Origin: Firmicutes bacterium UBA3572
GTDB taxonomy: Bacteria > Bacillota > Desulfotomaculia > Desulfotomaculales > Desulforudaceae
NCBI GenBank assembly: GCA_002375985.1
Contig: DFNH01000040.1
Coordinates: 1-41,851 of the forward strand
Direction: 5' to 3'
Length of the DNA: 41,851 nucleotides
Shown: piece by piece, positions 8,070 to 15,974 of the stretch
How positions within the stretch are numbered: the first letter of the stretch is position 1
Layout: each line of letters starts with the position of its first letter
Program-made: the position numbers and the translations under genes
Notes under the pieces: generated by a model
What the model was told of the DNA's origin: nothing
Seen by the model: only the letters and a program-made list of their open reading frames with translations
Databases searched by the model: none

Positions 8070-8399
8070 TTGATTACCTATGAGGATTTTGAAAAGGTGC
8101 ATATCCGGACCGGGACGGTGCTCCGGGCCGAACCCTTTCCGGAGGCCAGAAATCCCGCCATTAAGCTTTGGATTGACTTCGGCGAGTTGGGAGTAAAGCA
8201 GTCCAGCGCCCGGATTACCAAGCGTTACCGGCCCGAAACCCTGGTCGGGCGGCAGGTCCTGGCCGTGACCAACTTTCCGCCTCTAAGAGTGGCCGGTTTC
8301 AAGTCTGAGGTGCTGGTGTTGGGTGTGGTGGTGGGTGAGGACGACGTGGTGCTGTTAAATGTGGATGCGCCGGTACCGAACGGACTCAGAATAAGTTAG
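8070..8399 (+). CDS. csaA: CsaA-type chaperone (tRNA-binding-domain protein)
   Basis: A 109-residue protein, one EMAP-II/tRNA-binding OB fold. The pattern ITYEDFEKVHIRTGTV, then NPAIKLWIDFGELGVKQSSA and VTNFPPLRVAGFKSEVLVLG is characteristic of CsaA, a dimeric export-associated chaperone described in Bacillus. The start TTG 8070 is preferred because AAGGAGG lies at 8054-8060 and because it gives the normal family length; a longer frame opens at 8034. Nothing in the neighbouring competence or polymerase genes explains its placement. Confidence 0.82.
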   Translation: MITYEDFEKVHIRTGTVLRAEPFPEARNPAIKLWIDFGELGVKQSSARITKRYRPETLVGRQVLAVTNFPPLRVAGFKSEVLVLGVVVGEDDVVLLNVDAPVPNGLRIS

Positions 8400-8461
8400 T
8401 TGGATTCTGCTGCGTTTTTCAGTAGAAACTAGTAAGCGGTAAGAGGGGGGTGTGCGGCAAA

Positions 8462-8767
8462 ATGGCGGTGATTATGGAAGTATCGGTGGCGCCGCTGGGG
8501 ACCGGTTCGACGAGCGTGAGCCGGTACGTCGCTCGCTGCCTGGAGGTGGTGCGGGAGGCCGGTGTTACCTACCAGCTGACCCCGATGGGCACGATCCTGG
8601 AGGGGGAACTGGATGAGCTTTTGTCTCTGGTGCGCCGGATGCACGAGGTGCCCTTCGGCGAGGGAGCGGCCCGGGTGGTGACCACCTTGAAGATTGATGA
8701 CCGCCGGGACAAGGAGGCCTCTATGGCGGGCAAGGTCCGTGCGGTCGAGGAGAAGCTGAGAGGGTAA
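8462..8767 (+). CDS. MTH1187/YkoF-like thiamine-binding-type protein
   Basis: A 101-residue member of the MTH1187 (formerly UPF0045/DUF77) family. Family hallmarks are EVSVAPLGTGSTSVSRYVA near the N-terminus and TPMGTILEGELDELL in the middle. These small ferredoxin-fold proteins form tetramers, and some bind thiamine or its pyrimidine. The true role here is not shown by context. I start at ATG 8462 because homologues begin MAV-EVSV; GTG 8450 sits almost on the purine-rich site AAGAGGGGGG. The stop is directly followed by holA. Confidence 0.8.
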   Translation: MAVIMEVSVAPLGTGSTSVSRYVARCLEVVREAGVTYQLTPMGTILEGELDELLSLVRRMHEVPFGEGAARVVTTLKIDDRRDKEASMAGKVRAVEEKLRG

Positions 8768-9778
8768 ATGGAGTATTACCGGCGTTTCGTGCAGGAGGTT
8801 GAAGAAGGGCGGATTCCAGCCGTGTACCTGTTTCACGGCGACGAGGTTTTTCTGCACTACCGGGCCATCGCCCGCCTGAAAGCGGCCCTGCTCCCCGAAG
8901 GGGCCGCAGCGTTTAACCTCTCCGAAATGGACGGTGAGGAGACCGCGCCGGAGGCGGTGGTTGGTGCGGCCCGGCAGGCCCCGGTACTGGCCCTGTACCG
9001 GCTGGTGGTGGTCAAAAACGCTCCCTGGTTCGACCCGTCTTCTCGTGCTGCCGGCGCCCAGGTGCTGGAGACCTACCTGGAAGCGCCGGCGCGATCCACC
9101 TGCCTGGTTTTCCAGAAATACGGCCCGGTGAATCGGAGGGGTAAGCTGTACCAGCTTGTGGCCAGAAACGGCCGGGTAATTGAGTTTACGCCTTTATCAA
9201 CGGCGGATACGGCCCGTTGGGTCAGCCGGGAGGCGAGACGGGCCGGGAAGGTGTTTACCCGGGAGGCCATGGAACTCTTCTTGGCGGCGCGGCCGGCCGG
9301 CCTGCAGGGTGTCGCCACCGAGTTAGCCAAGTTGCTCACTTTTGTGGGCGATCAGGAGCGGGTGACCGCGCGGGAGGTGGCCGCGGTGGCTCCACCGCAG
9401 CGTCAGGAAACCATCTTCCAGGTGGTGGACGCGGTGGGCGAAAGGCGGTTCGCCGCTGCCCTGGAAGGGATCCAGCGGCTTCTCGCCGCCGGGGAACCCC
9501 CTTTCGCGATCCTGGCCATGCTGGCGCGGCAGTTCCGCCTGCTGTTATGTGCTTCAGAGCTTGCCGCTTCGGGTCTTTCGGTGTCGGAAGTCGCGGCGCG
9601 GCTGCAAACCAGGCCGTTTGTAATTCGCAAAGCCCTGGCCCAGGCCGCGAATTTCCCCCGGGAACGGCTGGAGGCTGCGCTGGTGGGGCTTTTGGAGGTG
9701 GATGCCGCCGTCAAGGCCGGACGCCAGGAGTTTTCTCCCGCCCTCGCCAACTTTTTGCTTTGCTTGGCCCACAAATAG
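8768..9778 (+). CDS. holA: DNA polymerase III subunit delta
   Basis: A 336-residue clamp-loader subunit. The N-terminal AAA+-like domain has VYLFHGDEVFLHYRAI in the place where active ATPases have a P-loop; the C-terminal collar helical domain includes PPFAILAMLARQFRLLL. Delta opens the beta sliding clamp. The ATG at 8768 follows the preceding stop with no gap. A bidirectional terminator follows, with convergent rpsT beyond, which is the usual Firmicute holA/rpsT arrangement. Confidence 0.9.
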   Translation: MEYYRRFVQEVEEGRIPAVYLFHGDEVFLHYRAIARLKAALLPEGAAAFNLSEMDGEETAPEAVVGAARQAPVLALYRLVVVKNAPWFDPSSRAAGAQVLETYLEAPARSTCLVFQKYGPVNRRGKLYQLVARNGRVIEFTPLSTADTARWVSREARRAGKVFTREAMELFLAARPAGLQGVATELAKLLTFVGDQERVTAREVAAVAPPQRQETIFQVVDAVGERRFAAALEGIQRLLAAGEPPFAILAMLARQFRLLLCASELAASGLSVSEVAARLQTRPFVIRKALAQAANFPRERLEAALVGLLEVDAAVKAGRQEFSPALANFLLCLAHK

Positions 9779-9781
9779 TCA

Positions 9782-9811
9782 AACCCCGGCCCAAAGGGCA
9801 CCGGGGCTTTT
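9782..9811. terminator. Bidirectional terminator between holA and rpsT
   Basis: AACCCCGG (9782-9789) pairs with CCGGGGCTT (9801-9809), with an inner CCC/GGG pairing and TTTT after it on the plus strand. It lies between convergent genes and can serve both. Confidence 0.65.
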
Positions 9812-9833
9812 GCGGGCAGGAACACACCGCCGC

Positions 9834-10097
9834 CTAGCTGGCGGCGTTTGCTTTTTTAGTCAGGCGGGACTTTCGGCGGGCGGCGGTATTTTTATGCAGG
9901 ATGCCTTTGGTTACCGCTTTATCGATGGACACAAGCGCCTTCCGCAACCGCGCGCGGATCTCTTCCTGGTTTCCCTCCGCCAACGCTTCATGGAAACGCT
10001 TGATGGCCGTTTTTAGGGAAGACTTGATGCGGCGGTTGCGCTCCGTGCGCTTGCGGGTGATTTCGATACGCTTTTTAGCCGAACGGGTGTGCGCCAC
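9834..10097 (-). CDS. rpsT: 30S ribosomal protein S20
   Basis: An 87-residue, Lys/Arg-rich helical protein with the S20 pattern SAKKRIEITRKRTERNRRIKS at the start and GILHKNTAARRKSRL near the end. It binds 16S rRNA early in small-subunit assembly. The GTG start at 10097-10095 follows AGGAGGTGA at good spacing. It is transcribed alone and opposite to its neighbours, from a clear promoter at 10119-10147. Confidence 0.95.
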   Translation of the reverse strand: MAHTRSAKKRIEITRKRTERNRRIKSSLKTAIKRFHEALAEGNQEEIRARLRKALVSIDKAVTKGILHKNTAARRKSRLTKKANAAS

Positions 10098-10118
10098 ACT
10101 CTCACCTCCTACCAGAAG

Positions 10119-10147
10119 ATTCTAACACCGAAAACCATAATAAGCAA
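10119..10147 (-). promoter_or_regulatory. Sigma-A promoter of rpsT
   Basis: On the minus strand TTGCTT (10147-10142) and TAGAAT (10124-10119) are spaced by 17 nt, about 20 nt upstream of the rpsT start. Confidence 0.6.
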
Positions 10148-10235
10148 GCTAAATCTGGCTAAAGCCAGCCGATGTATAACCTTTTCCTTACCGGCCCAAA
10201 ATAGGAGTAGTTTTTGGGAAAGGGGGTGTGAAATT

Positions 10236-10595
10236 GTGGCAGAGCAGAATGTGCGTAACCAGTGGATCGGCCTGGTTATTCGGTTTTTAGTCTCGGCGAT
10301 CGTCCTGTTGGTGGTGAGCTGGTTGGCCCCGGGATTTGTAGTGGCCGGCGGTTTTGTCGGCGCGCTGATTGCTGCGGCCGTGATTGCCATCCTGGGTTGG
10401 ATAGCCGAAACGCTGCTGGGTGACCGGATTTCGCCGCAGGGCCGGGGGCTGGTTGGTTTTGTGGTGGCCGCCGTGGTCATTTATCTGGCGCAGTTCATTA
10501 TCCCGGGCCTGTTGACGGTGAGTATCATCGGTGCCCTGATTGCGGCTTTCATCATTGGTCTCATTGACGCTTTTGTGCCCACCGTCTTGCGCTAG
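10236..10595 (+). CDS. Holin-4 superfamily (YvlD-like) membrane protein
   Basis: A 119-residue protein with four hydrophobic segments (about 8-30, 36-56, 69-88 and 92-115), matching the PF04020 phage-holin-4-2/YvlD pattern: LVIRFLVSAIVLLVVSWLAPG, then LIAAFIIGLIDAFVP. Such proteins are widespread in Firmicutes outside phages, and their role is poorly known. The start is GTG 10236 with AAGGGGGTG 8 nt upstream. It sits between rpsT and spoIIP, where Firmicutes usually carry gpr (the spore protease), so a spore-membrane role is possible but unproven. Confidence 0.75.
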   Translation: MAEQNVRNQWIGLVIRFLVSAIVLLVVSWLAPGFVVAGGFVGALIAAAVIAILGWIAETLLGDRISPQGRGLVGFVVAAVVIYLAQFIIPGLLTVSIIGALIAAFIIGLIDAFVPTVLR

Positions 10596-10604
10596 GACAT
10601 ATTC

Positions 10605-10646
10605 CCCCCTTCCGAGGCGTAAAAATGCTCTGGAGGGGGGATTTTG
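10605..10646 (+). terminator. Hairpin before spoIIP
   Basis: TTCCCCCCTTCC (about 10606-10617) pairs with GGAGGGGGGA (10632-10641) with one bulge, followed by TTTTG. The 3' arm is also the ribosome binding site of spoIIP, so folding would both end upstream transcripts and mask that site. Confidence 0.5.
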
Positions 10647-10647
10647 T

Positions 10648-11628
10648 TTGCGCCCGGCGTTCGGTATGGTTGTGTTTGCTATTTTGCTGGTCTTCGCCTG
10701 GGTGTTTTTGCCCGGTACCCAACACCTGGCCCGGGCCGGTACCGGGGTGGTGTTGGAGTGGAGCCAGCGTGACCCGCGGCAGATTGTCAACATCATTCTG
10801 CCCGTTTGGCTGGGCGTTGAACAGGTCAATCCGGGGGAAGCGGCGGCTGGGTTCCTGGGCCGGGTGGCCCGGGCGGATCTGAGTGATCCGCGGCGATTGC
10901 TGGTCTCCCAGATGTCCGTGTCTGAACCCAGACCCGAGCCCCGTCCGAAACCACCGGTGCCCGTACTCGCCCCGCCCGCCGTGGAAGCCGCCCGTGAACT
11001 TGCACGCGCGGCACCGGATAAGGTCAAAGTCGGTATTTACCACACCCATACGGGTGAAACCTATCAGTTGACGGACGGGGTGGAACGGTTCGACGGCCGC
11101 CCCGGTGCAGTGGTCGAAGTGGGTCGGGTGGTCAAGCAGGTGCTGGAGGAAAGATACGGCATCGGTGTTGTGCACTCGGAAAAGGTGCACGATGTGCCCT
11201 ACAGTCGCTCCTACCTCGAGTCTGAGAAAACGGCCCGTGAAATGCTGTCGACGTACCCGGACTTGGATCTGCTCCTGGACATCCACCGCGATAGTCTGAA
11301 GGATCGTCGGTACGCCGTCACGGAGATCGGGGGGCAGGAGGTAGCTACTATTTTGCTGATTGTGGGATCGGATGCGCGCCAACCGTTTCCGCACTGGCGG
11401 GAAAACTACCGCTTGGCCCGGGCTGTGGCGGCCAAGGCCCAGGAACTGTACCCCGGTCTGTGCGTGGGGGTAAGGGTGAAGGAGGGCCGCTACAACCAGT
11501 TCCTGCATCCTGGGGCGCTCTTGATCGAGGTGGGCGGAGTGGCGAACCACACCGCCGAGGCGCTGCGCAGCGCCGAACTGCTGGCCGATGTGTTGGCCGC
11601 TCTTCTGGCGGACGAGTTAAACGAGTGA
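10648..11628 (+). CDS. spoIIP: Stage II sporulation protein P (peptidoglycan hydrolase)
   Basis: A 326-residue protein with one N-terminal membrane anchor (about 6-22), a Pro-rich linker (about 93-112), and a SpoIIP amidase/endopeptidase domain from about 125 on. Likely catalytic/zinc residues are visible: HTHTGE at 132-137, DIHRD with His213, and LIEVGG with Glu294. With SpoIID and SpoIIM it thins septal peptidoglycan and drives membrane migration during engulfment. The start is TTG 10648, behind GGAGGGGGG. It is an intact marker of a spore former. The usual upstream gpr is absent at this place. Confidence 0.9.
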   Translation: MRPAFGMVVFAILLVFAWVFLPGTQHLARAGTGVVLEWSQRDPRQIVNIILPVWLGVEQVNPGEAAAGFLGRVARADLSDPRRLLVSQMSVSEPRPEPRPKPPVPVLAPPAVEAARELARAAPDKVKVGIYHTHTGETYQLTDGVERFDGRPGAVVEVGRVVKQVLEERYGIGVVHSEKVHDVPYSRSYLESEKTAREMLSTYPDLDLLLDIHRDSLKDRRYAVTEIGGQEVATILLIVGSDARQPFPHWRENYRLARAVAAKAQELYPGLCVGVRVKEGRYNQFLHPGALLIEVGGVANHTAEALRSAELLADVLAALLADELNE

Positions 11629-11716
11629 CCGTCGAATTGCAACAGCACCGTGCCGCTTTTGTTGCCAGCTGCCCGTGGACGAAAGCGGGCATAATACAAA
11701 CTAACAAAACTTTTGC

Positions 11717-11742
11717 AAAGGGGTGCGCAGGCACTCCCTTTT
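11717..11742 (+). terminator. Weak terminator after spoIIP
   Basis: AAAGGGGTGC (11717-11726) pairs with GCACTCCCTTT (11731-11741) with one bulged base, loop GCAG, then TTG. It lies between spoIIP and the next small gene. Confidence 0.5.
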
Positions 11743-11763
11743 GATCTGGAGGTGCGTTAGGGG

Positions 11764-12051
11764 ATGGGTGTTCGTGGGGGCTTGCGGGTGTTTGCGGCGC
11801 TGGTACTTTTCTTGGCCGTTCTGACCTGGGGCACCAAGACCTGCCTGTACCACTTGAACCGCTACCTGGACCCGCCGCAGCCGATCCGGGCGGTGGAGTT
11901 CCGGCGCCTGGATCAGGAGCACCTGTACGCGAGCTTCCTGGGATTCGACCTGATACTGGCCGTGCCGTGCGATTTCCCCGCCTGGTCGCCGCCGACGGAA
12001 CCGCTGCCGAACCCACCGGACAAATCGCTAATACCATTCATCATACATTGA
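11764..12051 (+). CDS. Small single-pass membrane protein, unknown
   Basis: A 95-residue protein with an N-terminal hydrophobic segment (about 7-24) and a polar remainder with HLNRYLDPPQP and VEFRRLDQEHLYASFLGFDLIL. I do not recognise the family. The start is ATG 11764, preceded by GGAGGTG at about 11748-11754. Its location after spoIIP in a sporulation/translation cluster suggests a spore-related membrane protein, but that is only context. The Pro-rich last 20 residues look non-globular. Confidence 0.55.
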   Translation: MGVRGGLRVFAALVLFLAVLTWGTKTCLYHLNRYLDPPQPIRAVEFRRLDQEHLYASFLGFDLILAVPCDFPAWSPPTEPLPNPPDKSLIPFIIH

Positions 12052-12076
12052 ACCACAGATGGTTTTGGGGTATACT
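12048..12076 (+). promoter_or_regulatory. Promoter of the first AbrB/VapC pair
   Basis: TTGAAC at 12048-12053, a 17-nt spacer, and TATACT at 12071-12076, 31 nt before the antitoxin start. The -35 box overlaps the stop codon of the preceding gene. Confidence 0.65.
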
Positions 12077-12107
12077 GTTTTCAAAACGTATTACGGAGTG
12101 GAGATTC

Positions 12108-12386
12108 ATGCCCCATTTTGCACCTGTATCTTCAAAGGGCTGGGTCGTTATACCTAAGGAGCTTCGCGAACGTTACAACATCCGTCCCGGAAACAGTGTG
12201 GTTTTCCTGGAGGACGACCGCGGGCTGTTAATCGTGCCGGTGCCGGAAAACCCGGTCAAAGCCTTTCGCGGAATGTTCAAAGATTTCTCGCTGGTGCCGG
12301 ATTTGCTCAAGACCAGAGAGGAGGACGTCGCCCGTGAAGAATTACGTGCTGGACAGCTACGCGGTGCTGACCTACCTCCAGAATGA
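12108..12386 (+). CDS. AbrB/SpoVT-type antitoxin
   Basis: A 92-residue protein with an N-terminal swapped-hairpin AbrB fold: VSSKGWVVIPKELRERYNI, then PGNSVVFLEDDRGLLIVPV. The C-terminal half, acidic and helical, should clamp the toxin. Such antitoxins repress their own promoter by binding DNA through the AbrB domain. The start at ATG 12108 is chosen to give a complete domain and lies 31 nt behind a good promoter. The last 53 nt overlap the PIN toxin gene, so the two are translationally coupled. Confidence 0.82.
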   Translation: MPHFAPVSSKGWVVIPKELRERYNIRPGNSVVFLEDDRGLLIVPVPENPVKAFRGMFKDFSLVPDLLKTREEDVAREELRAGQLRGADLPPE

Positions 12387-12765
12387 GGCCGGCGCCGACC
12401 GGGTGGAAGCACTGCTGGCGGAAGCGCAAAGCGGGCGCGTTTGCCTCTACCTGTCGGCAGTCAACTTCGGGGAGGTGGCGTACATCGTCCAACGCAAAGC
12501 GGGGGCGGAAGGACTGCGATCCTTGTTGCTGGCCCTGGATACGTTGCCGTTACGTATCGTGGATGCCACCAGGGAACTGGCCCTACGGGCCGCCGGTATC
12601 AAGGCCAAGGCCGCGATAGCCTACGCAGACTGTTTTGCGGTGGCTTTGGCCCAGTCTCTTGATGCTTCGGTGGTGACCGGGGATCCCGAGTTTGGCGGGG
12701 TCGCTGCCCTGGTGTCCGTCGAATGGCTGCCGCCCAACCACCTTTCTGCCCCCAGCGAGTCCTAA
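12334..12765 (+). CDS. vapC: VapC-type PIN-domain toxin
   Basis: A 143-residue PIN-domain ribonuclease. The four acidic residues of the active site are visible: Asp7 (LDSYAVL), Glu47 (NFGEVAY), Asp99 (YADCFAVALA) and Asp117 (TGDPEF). These bind Mg2+ for RNA cleavage, so the toxin appears intact. GTG 12334 lies inside the antitoxin gene, after GAGGAGG at 12319-12325. The pair forms a cassette between the spoIIP region and lepA, genes that are often adjacent in Clostridia. Confidence 0.86.
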   Translation: MKNYVLDSYAVLTYLQNEAGADRVEALLAEAQSGRVCLYLSAVNFGEVAYIVQRKAGAEGLRSLLLALDTLPLRIVDATRELALRAAGIKAKAAIAYADCFAVALAQSLDASVVTGDPEFGGVAALVSVEWLPPNHLSAPSES

Positions 12766-12784
12766 ATCCCGACGGCAACGACCC

Positions 12785-12813
12785 TTCATTTCAAATTGTA
12801 TCGCTGCTATAAT
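12785..12813 (+). promoter_or_regulatory. Candidate promoter for lepA
   Basis: A perfect TATAAT at 12808-12813 with a poor -35 (TTCATT at 12785-12790, spacer 17). It lies about 75 nt upstream of the chosen lepA start. Confidence 0.45.
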
Positions 12814-12888
12814 TATGATAATGTTCGGTTAACAAGCAATAGCGCGGCGCTCAATTTTGGTCGCCGGCAAGACTGGAGCATTAGGAGT

Positions 12889-14703
12889 ATGCATGCAAAG
12901 CGGGAGAGAATCCGCAATTTTTGTATTATAGCACATATTGACCACGGTAAGTCGACCTTGGCCGACCGGTTACTGGAGTACACCGGGGCCCTCACCGGGC
13001 GTAAGATGCAGGAGCAGGTACTGGACACTATGGACCTGGAGCGGGAGCGGGGGATCACCATCAAGCTCCAGGCGGTCCGTCTCCGCTACCGGAGCCGGGA
13101 CGGCGGGGAATACCAGTTGAACCTGATCGATACGCCCGGGCATGTGGACTTTTCTTACGAGGTTTCCCGCAGCCTGGCGGCCTGCGAGGGGGCACTCCTG
13201 GTCGTAGACGCCAGTCAGGGCATCGAGGCTCAGACTTTGGCCAACGTCTATCTGGCCCTGGATCACAACCTGGCGATCATTCCGGTGATCAACAAAATCG
13301 ATCTTCCCAGCGCCGATCCGGACCGGGTACGGCGGGAACTCGAAGACGTCATCGGCCTTGACGGGAACACGGCCATCCTGGCTTCGGCCAAGGTTGGTAT
13401 AGGGGTAGGGGAGATCCTGGAGCGCATCGTGCAGGACATTCCTCCTCCCGCGGGTGCATCCACGGCTCCGTTGCGGGCCCTGATTTTTGATTCCCATTAC
13501 GACGCTTACAAGGGGGTCATCACTTACGTCCGGGTGGTGGATGGGCGGCTGGAACCCGGCATGCCGATCCGGTTGATGGCCACCGGCGGTGAGTTTGAGG
13601 TCAGCGAGATCGGCATCTTTACCCCGGCCCCCGTGACGGTGCCCGCCCTCCAGGCGGGTGAAGTGGGTTTCGTGGCCGCCGGCATTAAGAACGTCAAGGA
13701 CTGCCGGGTGGGTGACACCATCACCGCGGTGCGGCAGCCGGCCGCAGCGCCGCTGCCGGGCTATCGGAGGGTCAAGCCCATGGTTTATTGTGGGCTTTAC
13801 CCGGTGGATGGGGCGGAGTTTGGCCGACTGCGCGACGCGCTGGACCGCTTGTCTCTAAACGACGCCTCGTTGGTGTATGAGCCGGAGTCCTCCCTGGCCC
13901 TGGGGTTCGGTTTCCGCTGCGGTTTCCTGGGACTTTTGCATATGGAAATCATCCAGGAGCGGTTGGAACGCGAATACGGGCTGGATCTGATCACCACCGC
14001 ACCCAGCGTGGTCTACCGGGTGACCAGGACCAACGGTACGGTCACCGAGATCCAGAATCCGGCGCAGGTGCCGCCCGCGCAGGAGATTGCGCGGATGGAA
14101 GAACCCTTCGTACTGGCTTCCATAATGTTGCCCCAGGATTACATCGGCCCGGTGATGGAACTGTGCCAGGGCCGCCGCGGCGTGTTTCGCAACATGGAGT
14201 ACATCGGCCCGCAGCGGGTGCTGATTACTTACGAGTTGCCTCTTTCCGAAATCATTTACGACTTTTTCGACCGGCTGAAGTCTTCCACCCGCGGGTACGC
14301 CTCTTTGGACTACGATTATTTGGGCTACCGGGAGGCCAAGCTGGTACGGGTGGACATCCTGGTGAGCGGTGAGCGGCTCGATGCCCTGTCCATTATCGTG
14401 CACCGTGACAAGGCCTACGAACGTTCCCGGGTTATCGTGGAGCAACTGCGGGACTTGATTCCGCGCCACACTTTTGAAGTCGTGATTCAGGCGGCCATCG
14501 GGCAGAAGGTGATCGCGCGGGAAAGGATCAAAGCCTTGCGCAAGAACGTGCTGGACAAATGCTACGGCGGTGACGTTACCAGAAAGCGAAAACTGTTGGA
14601 GCGGCAAAAAGAGGGCAAGAAACGCATGAAACAGGTGGGGCATGTGAATATTCCCCAGGAAGCTTTTATGTCGGTGCTGAGTGTCGGGGAAAATAAGCGG
14701 TGA
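12889..14703 (+). CDS. lepA: Elongation factor 4 (LepA)
   Basis: A 604-residue translational GTPase. The G-domain has AHIDHGKST at 15-23, DTPGH at 81-85 and NKID at 135-138. The LepA-specific C-terminus is present (KCYGGDVTRKRKLLERQKEG; VNIPQEAFMSVL). It acts on the ribosome, promoting back-translocation or helping initiation and assembly. I place the start at ATG 12889 because homologues begin a few residues before IRNFCIIAHIDHG; the open frame extends to 12796 across the promoter. Its stop overlaps the hemW start. Confidence 0.95.
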   Translation: MHAKRERIRNFCIIAHIDHGKSTLADRLLEYTGALTGRKMQEQVLDTMDLERERGITIKLQAVRLRYRSRDGGEYQLNLIDTPGHVDFSYEVSRSLAACEGALLVVDASQGIEAQTLANVYLALDHNLAIIPVINKIDLPSADPDRVRRELEDVIGLDGNTAILASAKVGIGVGEILERIVQDIPPPAGASTAPLRALIFDSHYDAYKGVITYVRVVDGRLEPGMPIRLMATGGEFEVSEIGIFTPAPVTVPALQAGEVGFVAAGIKNVKDCRVGDTITAVRQPAAAPLPGYRRVKPMVYCGLYPVDGAEFGRLRDALDRLSLNDASLVYEPESSLALGFGFRCGFLGLLHMEIIQERLEREYGLDLITTAPSVVYRVTRTNGTVTEIQNPAQVPPAQEIARMEEPFVLASIMLPQDYIGPVMELCQGRRGVFRNMEYIGPQRVLITYELPLSEIIYDFFDRLKSSTRGYASLDYDYLGYREAKLVRVDILVSGERLDALSIIVHRDKAYERSRVIVEQLRDLIPRHTFEVVIQAAIGQKVIARERIKALRKNVLDKCYGGDVTRKRKLLERQKEGKKRMKQVGHVNIPQEAFMSVLSVGENKR

Positions 14704-15893
14704 AGGTCGGACTTTATCTGCACGTACCGTTTTGCAGGAGGAAATGCGCCTACTGTGATTTCGTTTCTTATCCGGCGGCTACGGCCGACACGGCCGGTTA
14801 CGTCCGGGCGGTACAGACCGAAATCACACGGCGCGGCGAGGCGGTCCGGGACCGGCTTACGCTGGCCGGGCTGTACGTTGGTGGCGGGACCCCTACGGTG
14901 CTGACCGCCGACGCGCTGGCCGCCATCCTGGCCACCGTGCGGCGTCATTTTCATTGGCCTGAGAACCTGGAAGCGACGGTAGAGGCCAACCCCGAAACGG
15001 TGTGCCTATCCGGCCTGGAAAAGTTACGGCGTTCCGGGATCAACCGGATCAGCATCGGCATGCAGGCCGCGCAGGATAGCCTTTTGGCCGTCTTGGGACG
15101 CGGGCACCGTTTCGCCGACGTGCGGGCGGCGGTCCGGGCGGCCCGCCGGGCCGGTTACACCAACCTGAACCTGGACCTGATCAGCGGCATCCCTGGCCAG
15201 ACGCTTCGGGACTGGCGCCGGACGCTGGCGGCAGCGTTGGCCCTGGAGCCCGAGCACATCGCGGCATACAGCCTGGAAATTCCGCCAGGCAGCGTGTTGG
15301 CGGTGCGCCTGGCGCGGGGGGAACTGCCCGCCGTTCCGGAAGAAGAGGCTTACGAGATGTTCCAGACCACCCGGGAGGTGCTGGTAAAAGCCGGTTTCGA
15401 ACACTATGAGATCGCCAACTTCGCCCGGCCGGGTTACGCATGCCGACACAACCTCATTTACTGGATGAACGAACCCTATCTGGGTTTCGGTCCGGCCGCC
15501 CATTCCCATTGGAACGGCTGCCGCTGGGCCAACGAAAAGGATCCGGCGGTGTACGCTGCCCGGCTGGCTGCGGGTGAATGGCCGGTGGCCGAGCGTGAGG
15601 AACTCGACCTGGTGACCCAGATGGGCGAGACCATGTTTTTGGGGTTGCGCCTGCGCCGCGGCGTGGGGCGAGAGCAGTTCCGCCGGCGTTTCGGACTGGA
15701 TCTGGAGACGGTGTACGGGGCCGGAATCAGTAGGTTGAAGGAACAGGGCTTGTTGGAGGAACAAGACGGGTACTTGCGGTTGACGGAGCGGGGTTTGCCG
15801 GTGGCCAATGTCGTTTTTGAAAACTTTGTTGGGGGCGCTTTTTGCGTATCCAAACCGCCATCAGCGGGCGGCGCTGCCGTTGGTGCTACTTGA
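14700..15893 (+). CDS. hemW: Radical SAM heme chaperone HemW
   Basis: A 397-residue radical SAM protein with CRRKCAYC (Cys12, Cys16, Cys19) binding the 4Fe-4S cluster. It has the HemN-like patterns VGGGTPT and RISIGMQA, and the family C-terminal domain. Despite frequent naming as coproporphyrinogen III oxidase, HemW proteins bind and deliver heme; the position next to lepA and hrcA is typical of hemW. GTG 14700 overlaps the lepA stop by 4 nt. The last 20 residues are Ala/Gly-rich and run into the heat-shock promoter. Confidence 0.9.
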   Translation: MKVGLYLHVPFCRRKCAYCDFVSYPAATADTAGYVRAVQTEITRRGEAVRDRLTLAGLYVGGGTPTVLTADALAAILATVRRHFHWPENLEATVEANPETVCLSGLEKLRRSGINRISIGMQAAQDSLLAVLGRGHRFADVRAAVRAARRAGYTNLNLDLISGIPGQTLRDWRRTLAAALALEPEHIAAYSLEIPPGSVLAVRLARGELPAVPEEEAYEMFQTTREVLVKAGFEHYEIANFARPGYACRHNLIYWMNEPYLGFGPAAHSHWNGCRWANEKDPAVYAARLAAGEWPVAEREELDLVTQMGETMFLGLRLRRGVGREQFRRRFGLDLETVYGAGISRLKEQGLLEEQDGYLRLTERGLPVANVVFENFVGGAFCVSKPPSAGGAAVGAT

Positions 15894-15919
15894 CAAATTA
15901 AGGGTTTAGGTGCTATGTT
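15890..15919 (+). promoter_or_regulatory. Sigma-A promoter of the hrcA operon
   Basis: TTGACA at 15890-15895 (perfect) overlaps the hemW stop codon. TATGTT at 15914-15919 follows with an 18-nt spacer. The expected start site is near 15926, just before the CIRCE operator. Confidence 0.7.
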
Positions 15920-15929
15920 TTGACTGGAG

Positions 15930-15956
15930 TTAGCACTCAGTCGGAGAGAGTGCTAA
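15930..15956 (+). promoter_or_regulatory. CIRCE operator (HrcA binding site)
   Basis: An exact match to the consensus TTAGCACTC-N9-GAGTGCTAA, with spacer AGTCGGAGA. It lies immediately after the predicted transcription start, so bound HrcA would block transcription. It controls hrcA and, by cotranscription, the chaperonin, grpE, dnaK and dnaJ. Confidence 0.97.
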
Positions 15957-15974
15957 CAAAAGGGGGGTGGGAAG

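Noticed and set aside
10236..10595. Prophage lysis holin
   Set aside because: No phage genes lie nearby; this superfamily is common in non-phage Firmicute loci.
12796..12888. Upstream extension of lepA
   Set aside because: The added segment includes a TATAAT box and has no LepA similarity.
13855..14643. Long minus-strand open frame of 262 codons inside lepA
   Set aside because: It is the antisense shadow of a highly conserved gene in GC-rich DNA; its product has no recognisable features.
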